Assembly: GCA_003557565.1 (NCBI GenBank)
Contig: PWOG01000037.1
Span: 1 to 5,373, forward strand
Length of the DNA stretch: 5,373 nucleotides
Source: Desulfobulbaceae bacterium
Lineage (GTDB): Bacteria; Desulfobacterota; Desulfobulbia; Desulfobulbales; Desulfurivibrionaceae
Direction of reading: 5' to 3'
The position numbers and the translations under genes are program-made. Shown one piece after another: positions 1 to 4,669 of this stretch (its first letter is position 1; every line of letters begins with the position of its first letter). The notes under the pieces were generated by a model. That model was not told the origin of the DNA. It made no database searches and saw nothing but the letters and a program-made list of their open reading frames with translations.

Positions 1-565
1 CCGCCGCTGGCGACAACTCCGGCGGTTCGGCTTCCAGGTGCAGGCGGACTGGGGGCTGGTCGGCCAGACCCTGCCAGCATTGGTGCAGCTCGTCTACTCG
101 GCTTTGCAGGATATCAGGGATCCAGGGGGAATGACAATCCCGGCAGGGAGCAAGCAGCAGGATAAGCCCGCCGGTAAGCAGGGCGTAGGCGGCCAGGTGT
201 TCCCGGGAGAGCGCCCCCAGGCAGGGGAGGATGATTTCGGTGCCGTGGCGCAGGGATTTTTCACAGCAGATAATGGTCTGCCCGCGCCGGGCCAAAATCC
301 GTTGCGGCGCCTTGGCCAGGCGGGAGTCCCGGCCGCTCAGGGCCTCGGTGGGGCAGGCGGCGGTGCAGGCCAGGCAGCCGGTGCAGCGCCGGGAATCCAG
401 CCTGACCTCGCCTTCCCCGGGGTAGAGCGCCTGGGGCCGGCATTCCCGGGCGCAACGATCACAGGCGCTGCGGATAAACCGCCGGCGCAGACAGCGGGCC
501 CCGGTGAAATCAACCGTGGTCTGGGGCCGGGCCATCCGGGCCAGGAGCCGTTCGGCCAGGGTCAT
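1..565 (-). CDS. 4Fe-4S ferredoxin-type protein with Cys-rich C-terminal domain (3' end outside window)
   Basis: The frame is open from ATG 565-563 to the window edge (188 codons, no stop). Residues 61-72 hold a canonical cluster motif, CTGCLACTAACP (CxxCxxCxxxCP). Residues 35-44 (CDRCARECRP) form a second, irregular CxxCxxxCxP motif, with an extra Cys25 that may supply a ligand, so one or two [4Fe-4S] clusters are likely. A second half follows with CC at 100-101, PCLGAL from 114, and APCRDCH at 139-145. That spacing loosely recalls the MvhD/hydrogenase iron-sulfur-subunit fold; this is inference. There is no signal peptide or clear membrane segment, so it is probably cytoplasmic. The start overlaps the MOSC stop as ATGA with no strong ribosome binding site of its own, which suggests translational coupling. 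Its role is probably electron transfer or metal-enzyme maturation linked to molybdopterin genes; the exact function is not recognised. Confidence 0.82.
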   Translation of the reverse strand, partial: MTLAERLLARMARPQTTVDFTGARCLRRRFIRSACDRCARECRPQALYPGEGEVRLDSRRCTGCLACTAACPTEALSGRDSRLAKAPQRILARRGQTIICCEKSLRHGTEIILPCLGALSREHLAAYALLTGGLILLLAPCRDCHSPWIPDILQSRVDELHQCWQGLADQPPVRLHLEAEPPELSPAA

Positions 566-1041
566 GGGGCGGAATGTTCCGGTGCTCCCAGCACAACGCC
601 GGCTCCCGGCTGGATCTCGATGTTGAGGCCGGCCCGGACCTTGCCGCCCCGCAATACCCTGCTGAAAATTCCCTCCCGGGGCATGATGCAGTCACCGGTG
701 GCCTTTTTGATGGCGCAACCGCTGTTGTGGCACTCCTTGCCGATCTGAGTGACCTCCAGCACCACCTGGTCGCCGATCAGCAGCCGGTCACCGATGTTTA
801 ATCCCACCAGGTCCACCCCGCGGGTGACGATATTTTCGGCAAAGACCCCGTGGTCGATCTGGGGCAGGGTTTCGCGCACCCCGTCGATGCTTTCGCCGGC
901 CAGCAGGGAGACCTGGCGGTGCCAGTCGCCGGCGTGGGCATCATCGCTGATTCCCCAGTTTTCCTGCAGTTCGATTTCGCTCACCGGTTTTTTGATGATC
1001 CCTTTTTTGGCGCTGACGCAAACTGCTTCCACTGTACCCAT
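562..1041 (-). CDS. MOSC domain-containing protein
   Basis: A 159-residue single-domain MOSC protein, the usual size for stand-alone family members. Visible family features are GDWHRQVSLLAGESID at 38-53, FAENIVTRGVDL at 67-78, and the Cys region GKECHNSGCAI at 101-111 followed by GDCIMPREGIF at 116-126. C104, C109 and C118 are candidates for the sulfur-carrying cysteine. MOSC domains are known from Moco sulfurases and are linked to sulfur transfer to, or handling of, molybdenum cofactor. The start is ATG 1041-1039, preceded on the minus strand by AAAGGAAC at a good distance. The frame stays open upstream to 1377, but that extension only translates palindrome A and antisense DNA beyond it, so it is not used. 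moaA lies upstream, 214 bp away; the downstream 4Fe-4S gene overlaps its TGA stop by 4 bp. The substrate is unknown. Confidence 0.9.
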   Translation of the reverse strand: MGTVEAVCVSAKKGIIKKPVSEIELQENWGISDDAHAGDWHRQVSLLAGESIDGVRETLPQIDHGVFAENIVTRGVDLVGLNIGDRLLIGDQVVLEVTQIGKECHNSGCAIKKATGDCIMPREGIFSRVLRGGKVRAGLNIEIQPGAGVVLGAPEHSAP

Positions 1042-1084
1042 AATCAGTTCCTTTAAAAAATAAATAAGATTGCTGAGCGTTTCG

Positions 1085-1109
1085 GGCAACGGCCTGGAAC
1101 GCCGTTGCC
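1085..1109. repeat. Intercistronic hairpin upstream of the MOSC gene
   Basis: GGCAACGGC (1085-1093) pairs perfectly with GCCGTTGCC (1101-1109) around a seven-base loop. No immediate T-run follows on the minus strand; the T-rich stretch lies about 20 bases later, next to the MOSC ribosome binding site. It may protect or partly attenuate the moaA-MOSC message. Confidence 0.5.
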
Positions 1110-1121
1110 GGTAGTATTTTC

Positions 1122-1240
1122 GTAAGTGATCACGAGGGCGAAAGGGTAACTGGTCACAGGGTGCCGCAGGTTGTGGTGAACGGGGCGGCAAAGCGTACAT
1201 CAGTACGTGAGCCGGCTCGATCGCCGCAAGATGCGGCGCC
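1122..1240. repeat. Dispersed palindrome, copy A (moaA-MOSC spacer)
   Basis: Core 1160-1240: GGTGCCGCA (1160-1168) pairs with TGCGGCGCC (1232-1240), then comes an imperfect inner stem beginning TTGTGGTGA / TCGCCGCAA, and an apex GCGTAC-ATCA-GTACG (1193-1207). The left extension begins GTAAGTGATCAC (1122-1133) and matches copy B for about 45 bp. The right end lies 15 bp past the moaA stop, so the element sits in the moaA 3' region or the moaA-MOSC intercistronic RNA. Translation of this DNA inflates the upstream MOSC frame. Confidence 0.85.
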
Positions 1241-1255
1241 GGCTTAATGCCGGCA

Positions 1256-2278
1256 TCAGCCGCCGATGGTGGCCATGGAGGCGCAACTGCCCGCCATGCC
1301 GTCTTGTTGGCGACGGGAAGCGGCGGCGAAGCCATCGGCGTGTCTGCGGCCCAGGCAGGCACGGACCAGATCGGCAATCTCCCCGTCGGTGGCGCCGGTG
1401 CGTAAAACTTCCTTTAGGTCAAGTACACCGTCGTCGTAAAGACAGGTTTTCAGCATTCCCTGGGGGGTAATGCGAATTTTGTTACAGGTGGCGCAAAAAC
1501 AGCGCGAATAACCGCCGATCAGGCCGATGCTGCCGGTAAAGCCGGAAGGCTGGAAAATCCGGGCGGTGGAGCCGACCTGCGGGGTTTCGGTGAGCTCCGG
1601 CAGGTGGTTTCGGAAATGTTGCTCCAGGCGGGCCAGGTTCCAGGTGCCGGCGATAAAGTTGCTGCCGCCGTCAAAGGGCATGGGCTCGATGAACCGGACC
1701 TGGATGGGCCGGTTTTCGGCCAGGCGGGCCAGATCCAGCAATTCGTCGGTGTTGATGTCCTCCTGGACCACAGCGTTGATTTTCACCGGAATGCCGGCGG
1801 CGATGGCCTCTTCAATCACCTCGAAAACCGCAGCGAAAAGATTCTGGCCGGTGATGGCGGCGAAGCGCTCAGCTTTCAGGGTGTCCAGGCTGATGTTAAG
1901 ACCCGAGAGCTGCAACTCCCGCAGGGTGGCCAAATGGGGCGCCAGCAGGGTGGCGTTGGTGGTCAGGGCCAGCTGCCGCAGGCCTTGAATGGCCCGCAGG
2001 CGGCGGAAAAAATCGAGCATGCCGTGGCGGACCAGGGGCTCGCCGCCGGTGATCCGCACCTTGTCGATTCCCATGCCCACCAGCAGGCCGGTGAGCCGTC
2101 CCAGCTCCTCGTAGCTCAACAGCTCCCGCCGGGGCTCGGAGCAGGGGCCCTTGGGCCGGCAGTAGCGGCAGTTGAGGTTGCAGCGGTCGGTAACGGCCAG
2201 GCGGACGTAGTTGATCACCCGGCCGAGATTGTCGGTAAGAGGGAAGGTCGGCGTTTTTGGGGCAGGCTGTTGAATCAA
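1256..2278 (-). CDS. moaA: GTP 3',8-cyclase MoaA (molybdenum cofactor biosynthesis)
   Basis: A radical SAM enzyme that, with MoaC, converts GTP to cyclic pyranopterin monophosphate, the first step of molybdopterin synthesis in the cytoplasm. The 340-residue length fits the family. The N-terminal cluster motif CNLNCRYC is at 33-40 (CxxxCxxC), the SAM-binding ITGGEPLVR at 76-84, and NISLDTL at 128-134. The C-terminal cluster is formed by C262, C265 and C279 in CATCNKIRITPQG...KTCLYD. The protein ends in MATIGG; the terminal Gly-Gly (339-340) is characteristic of MoaA and needed for activity. The start is TTG 2278-2276, with GGGAG seven bases upstream. An in-frame TAA at 2284-2282 excludes a longer N-terminus, and no internal ATG precedes the catalytic domain. 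The MOSC and 4Fe-4S genes follow on the same strand. Confidence 0.96.
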   Translation of the reverse strand: MIQQPAPKTPTFPLTDNLGRVINYVRLAVTDRCNLNCRYCRPKGPCSEPRRELLSYEELGRLTGLLVGMGIDKVRITGGEPLVRHGMLDFFRRLRAIQGLRQLALTTNATLLAPHLATLRELQLSGLNISLDTLKAERFAAITGQNLFAAVFEVIEEAIAAGIPVKINAVVQEDINTDELLDLARLAENRPIQVRFIEPMPFDGGSNFIAGTWNLARLEQHFRNHLPELTETPQVGSTARIFQPSGFTGSIGLIGGYSRCFCATCNKIRITPQGMLKTCLYDDGVLDLKEVLRTGATDGEIADLVRACLGRRHADGFAAASRRQQDGMAGSCASMATIGG

Positions 2279-2322
2279 CGGTTATCTCCCGCGCCGCATA
2301 AGAAAAATCTGTCCCCGATCAC

Positions 2323-2383
2323 AATTTATTTCCGCGTTACCGACCAACAGGTTGGGCGGTGTTTTTTCGAGGCCGTCACAATT
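2323..2383 (+). repeat. Second repeat family, copy E1 (hairpin plus T-tract)
   Basis: Shares TTTCCGCGTTrCCGACCAAC, TTGG, a T-rich tract and CGAGGC with copies E2 and E3. ACCG-a-CCAA (2339-2347), loop CAGG, TTGG-g-CGGT (2352-2360), then G and six T (2362-2367). It looks like an intrinsic terminator in the plus direction, but lies in the presumed leader of moaA on the opposite strand. Confidence 0.7.
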
Positions 2384-2408
2384 GTATTGCATAATAAAAA
2401 AAATACAA
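2381..2408 (-). promoter_or_regulatory. Candidate promoter for moaA operon
   Basis: On the minus strand TTGTAT (2408-2403) and TACAAT (2386-2381) are 16 bp apart in an AT-rich stretch, about 100 bp before the moaA start. The -10 is good and the -35 matches at only three positions. The same bases form a TTGTATT / AATACAA inverted repeat (2382-2388, 2402-2408) that could instead be an operator. Confidence 0.42.
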
Positions 2409-2499
2409 GTCGAGATTGCCGGCATCTACCTTTGGTAGCCTGTCTATAACCCGTTAAAGGGTAAGTGATCGCTGGCGTTAATCTTGGTAAATATCCGCC

Positions 2500-2529
2500 T
2501 TGACAACGGTTGTTGGCATTATCTATCCT
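2500..2529 (+). promoter_or_regulatory. Candidate rightward sigma-70-type promoter
   Basis: A perfect TTGACA (2500-2505) is followed after 18 bp by TATCCT (2524-2529); TATAGT at 2529-2534 matches better but the spacing of 23 is too long. It points to the cytochrome gene, giving a leader of about 380 nt that would include palindrome B. No nearer good promoter was seen. Confidence 0.4.
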
Positions 2530-2645
2530 ATAGTATGATGGGATTTTGGTTGTATATCGGTCATTGTTCCTTCAAAACTCCTGAGCAGGTCATAACTGCG
2601 ACAATATGTCCCTTTCTGGGTCGGTGCGGAGACGGTTAAATGTAT

Positions 2646-2778
2646 AGTGATCACGGGGGCAAAATGGTAAGCGCCCGCAGGGTGCCGCAGGTTGTGGCGA
2701 GCCTCGACGGCGGAGCGTACCTCAGTACGTGAGCCGGCCCGATCGTCGCAAGATGCGGTGCCCTGTGATCGCTTACGG
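2646..2778. repeat. Dispersed palindrome, copy B (upstream of cytochrome)
   Basis: Outer stems are GTAAGCG (2667-2673) with CGCTTAC (2770-2776), and CAGGGTGCCGCA (2678-2689) with TGCGGTGCCCTG (2754-2765; two wobbles). The conserved GGTT / AAGA internal loop and the apex GCGTAC-CTCA-GTACG (2714-2728) are present. It shares the AGTGATCAC left flank with copy A. It is the only copy not next to a gene end; if the 2500 promoter is real it lies in the cytochrome leader RNA. Confidence 0.87.
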
Positions 2779-2916
2779 CTAAATTGCTATTTGGTAATAC
2801 ATGCAAGCGATATCTTGTGCTTGCAGTAACAAACTCAACCGTGGACAAGGAGGTGATGCAGGCGGCAGTATATGCGGATTTTGGGGTGAATCATGTTAAC
2901 AAGAGAGGAGGACAAC

Positions 2917-4146
2917 ATGAAACATTGGATTATCGGTCTGGTTGCCGCTGTGCTTGCCCTGCCGGGTATGGCCATGGCCGGCCAGAAAGCCACCACCATT
3001 GACGAGCTGGCGCAGATGTTTGATTCGTCGCGCTGCAAGGCTTGTCATACAGAGGTTTACAATCAATGGAGCAAGTCCCACCATGCCCGGTCCCTGATGG
3101 GGGTTCGCGGCGGTCTGATGCTGACCCCCCTGGCGATGGAAGGTATGACCCCCTTTTCCCCGGATGATCCCGAGGACGCCACCATCGACACCTATCCCTG
3201 CTTCAAGTGCCATCTGCCCCAGGCGATCACCCATGCCGAGGATTCGGTGGCGGTGGAATTGACCCGCGCCCTGCGGGAAGGAGACAGCGACAAGGTGGGC
3301 AAACTCAAGATTACCTGTATCGTTTGCCACAACAACAAATCGATCATTCATCGCAAGCAGCTGGGGGAACCGGAAGAGAATGTCCTTTACAGCTCCCGCA
3401 ATATCTCCGATCACCCCGACTCGCAGTTCACCAGCGTCAAGCAGAGCCCGGTGATGAAGGAGGCCCTGTTCTGCGGCCAGTGCCATGGCGTCGGGGTCAA
3501 CCTGGAGTTTGACAACCCGGTCCAGTGCGCCACTATCTATGGCAGCTACCAGCACGCCTACATTCCGGCCGGGGGCAGCAAGACCTGCCAGCAGTGTCAT
3601 CTTGAGCCCAAGCAGGACGGCTATATGGATCATCGGATGCTGCCGGACTGGAATGACACCGAGCTGATGAGCCAGCGTCTGGCCGAGTCGGTGAGCCTGG
3701 ATGTCAACACCGTCGGCTACGAATGGCTGGAGGCCGGCGGCGTGCTGCACTCCAAGGTGGTGGTGGACACCAAGATCGATTCCACGGCGGGCCATCGAAT
3801 CCCCGACGGCTGACCGTCCCATAACCGAGTGGTCCTGGAAGTGACCGCAAAAGATTTGGACGGTAACGTAATCGCCGAAGACGAGCGCCATTATCATCCC
3901 CAGGCGACGACCCAGCGGGGCTCCAACGTCATGGTCTACGGCGCCCAGTGGAAAGCCAGCTACGTCCGCGACACCAGCCTGCAACCCTACCAGACCAAGG
4001 CCGAAACCTTTGAGTTCTTCCTGCCCGAGGAGGAACGGTGCGCCGACGTCACCGTGGAGTTGCGTTATGAGCTGGGTAATCCGGACCAGGTGATTCCCAT
4101 TCACACCCACCAGGAACTGGTGAGCCTGGATCGCTGCCCACCGTAA
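2917..4146 (+). CDS. Periplasmic five-haem c-type cytochrome, putative selenoprotein (TGA 3811-3813 read as Sec)
   Basis: A putative exported multihaem electron carrier of 409 residues if TGA codon 299 is decoded as selenocysteine. ATG 2917 has AGGAGG five bases upstream; ATG 2893 lacks this. Residues 1-21 form a signal peptide (Lys2, hydrophobic core, MAMA cleavage box). CxxCH haem sites begin at C40, C95, C134, C186 and C224, and histidines such as H55 and H56 could be distal ligands. The frame runs unbroken through TGA at GHRIPDG-U-PSHNRVVLEV, and residues 300-409 look like the beta-rich tail of such cytochromes (the HR-P-G context recalls the HxFPTG motif). The last stop is TAA 4144-4146, inside palindrome C. 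A SECIS-like hairpin follows the TGA. MOSC and moaA both end in TGA, so TGA is not generally recoded. From memory it recalls ExtKL-type cytochromes of Geobacter ext clusters, but the neighbours differ. The alternative is a nonsense mutation or sequencing error splitting the gene; no ribosome binding site precedes the 3829 GTG. Confidence 0.85.
3811..3843 (+). promoter_or_regulatory. Candidate bacterial SECIS element with in-frame UGA
   Basis: After UGA 3811-3813 the RNA can fold as follows: CAU 3820-3822 with GUG 3841-3843, an AA/AA internal loop, CCG 3825-3827 with UGG 3836-3838, bulged A3828, G3829-C3835, and a UGGUC apical loop at 3830-3834. The loop GGUC begins 17 nt after the UGA. In E. 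coli fdhF, as I recall the sequence, a GGUC loop with a bulged base sits about 18 nt after the UGA. Both position and loop match what SelB binds. The stem is short and the fold was drawn by eye. Confidence 0.62.
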
Positions 4147-4256
4147 TCGAACAGTCGCACCGCATCTTCGGGCGATCAACCAGGCAGGCTTACGTACAGG
4201 GGGTACGCTGCGCCTGGCTGATCGCCCGAACCTGCGGCACGGCTGTTCGATTACGG
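4141..4256. repeat. Dispersed palindrome, copy C (inverted; 3' end of cytochrome gene)
   Basis: A 116-bp near-perfect palindrome. CCGTAATCGAACAG (4141-4154) pairs perfectly with CTGTTCGATTACGG (4243-4256). The inner arm TTCGGGCGATCAACCAGGC (4167-4185) pairs with 4212-4230 with one mismatch. The apex is CGTAC-AGGGG-GTACG (4193-4207). The conserved internal loop appears as GCATCTT / AACCTGC. It is inverted relative to A, B and D. The cytochrome stop TAA (4144-4146) lies inside the outer arm. Confidence 0.92.
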
Positions 4257-4281
4257 CCTGTTAAACCGGTAAGTCAAAATT

Positions 4282-4311
4282 GTCGGCGTCGCAAAAAGCG
4301 GCGCCGCCGAC
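4282..4311. repeat. GC-rich inverted repeat in convergent spacer
   Basis: GTCGGCG (4282-4288) is complementary to CGCCGAC (4305-4311). An alternative inner hairpin pairs CGTCGC (4287-4292) with GCGGCG (4298-4303) around AAAAA. No T-tract follows, so it is not a typical terminator. Role unknown. Confidence 0.5.
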
Positions 4312-4330
4312 TGGGCACGCTTTGTAACTA

Positions 4331-4388
4331 ATTGTTTCCGCGTTGCCGACCAACTAGCTTGGTGGGTTTTAGCGAGGCTATCAAAATT
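4331..4388 (+). repeat. Second repeat family, copy E2 (hairpin plus T-tract)
   Basis: CC-g-ACCAA (4346-4353), loop CTAGC, TTGGT-GG (4359-4365), then G and four T (4367-4370). The flanks TTTCCGCGTT and AGCGAGGCTATCAAAATT match the other copies. It follows the cytochrome gene by about 200 bp and could act as a weak terminator for it. Confidence 0.75.
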
Positions 4389-4427
4389 GGGGTGTGTGTT
4401 TATTGTATGAACATGCCCTGGTTGCAA

Positions 4428-4473
4428 AACCCCAAAAAGGCCCCCGGGTTTCCCGGTGGGCCTTTTTGGGGTT
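4428..4473. terminator. Strong bidirectional intrinsic terminator
   Basis: AACCCCAAAAAGGCCC continues into CCGGG, loop TTT (4449-4451), then CCCGG, bulged T4457, and GGGCCTTTTTGGGGTT: 21 base pairs with a three-base loop. The GC core is flanked by A5 (4434-4438) and T5 (4463-4467), so it can terminate on either strand. It sits between the convergent cytochrome and activase-related genes, where a two-way terminator is expected. Confidence 0.88.
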
Positions 4474-4515
4474 GCCGACCAACTCCTTTGGCGGTTTTTT
4501 GCGAGGCTACCAAAT
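4471..4515 (+). repeat. Second repeat family, copy E3 (hairpin plus T6)
   Basis: CCG-a-CCAA (4475-4482), loop CTCCT, TTGG-CGG (4488-4494), immediately followed by six T (4495-4500) and GCGAGGCTACCAAA. This is a compact terminator-like hairpin in the plus direction, abutting the large bidirectional hairpin at 4428-4473. Confidence 0.75.
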
Positions 4516-4567
4516 TTCGGTGATTCCAGTGTGCCCGAAACCTGGCAGCAAGGTTCGAATGCGGGGT

Positions 4568-4669
4568 AAACGGACGATAGTACCGCAGGTTGTGGTGAGC
4601 GTCCCGGCGCCGCGTACATCAGTACGCAAGTCGGGACGCTCACCACAAGATGCGGTGCTAGCGACCGTT
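4568..4669. repeat. Dispersed palindrome, copy D (3' end of activase-related gene)
   Basis: The inner arm TTGTGGTGAGCGTCCCG (4590-4606) pairs perfectly over 17 bp with CGGGACGCTCACCACAA (4632-4648). The apex is GCGTAC-ATCA-GTACGC (4612-4627). The outer arm 4569-4587 pairs with 4651-4669 with two mismatches and one wobble. The GG (4588-4589) / GA (4649-4650) internal loop is conserved. The stop TAG of the minus-strand gene (4660-4658) is inside the right outer arm. Confidence 0.92.

Larger units (their letters stand above)
2409..2916. other. Divergent/leader spacer, no supported gene
   Basis: Apart from the TTGACA promoter candidate and palindrome B, this stretch has a small hairpin CTACC-TTT-GGTAG (2426-2438), a stray GTAAGTGATCGC (2461-2472) like the end motif of palindrome A, and TGCAAG / CTTGCA (2802-2807, 2820-2825). 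Short open frames here lack a well-spaced ribosome binding site. AGGAGG at 2906-2911 is the cytochrome ribosome binding site and decides its start. Confidence 0.6.

Noticed and set aside
38..748. Plus-strand 236-codon frame
   Set aside because: Antisense to the 4Fe-4S and MOSC genes; the product is Gly/Ala/Pro-rich, typical of a shadow frame in GC-rich DNA.
1042..1377. N-terminal extension of the MOSC protein
   Set aside because: The extra codons translate palindrome A and moaA antisense; ATG 1041 has a clear ribosome binding site and begins at the domain.
2306..2320. AAATCTGTCCCCGA, resembling a short repeat often seen near Y1-type transposases
   Set aside because: Single short match from memory with no second copy in the window and no transposase gene.
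1604..2449. Plus-strand 281-codon frame across the moaA start
   Set aside because: Antisense to moaA, which has all radical SAM motifs; it runs into the spacer without any domain.
2784..3002. Small plus-strand frame near AAGGAGGTGATG (2844-2855)
   Set aside because: The strong ribosome binding sequence is only about two bases from the ATG, and the frame runs out of phase through the cytochrome signal peptide.
3811..3813. TGA as an inactivating mutation splitting the cytochrome
   Set aside because: Not excluded, but less favoured: no other decay, the frame is kept for 110 more codons, and a SECIS-like hairpin is at the right distance.
2896..4179. 427-codon open frame antisense to the cytochrome gene
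   Set aside because: It is the mirror of a GC-rich real gene with haem motifs and a signal peptide; its protein is low-complexity His/Gly/Val-rich with no recognisable domain.
4251..4646. Minus-strand 131-codon frame in the convergent spacer
   Set aside because: Its repeated peptides come from the E2/E3 repeats and palindrome D, not from a gene.
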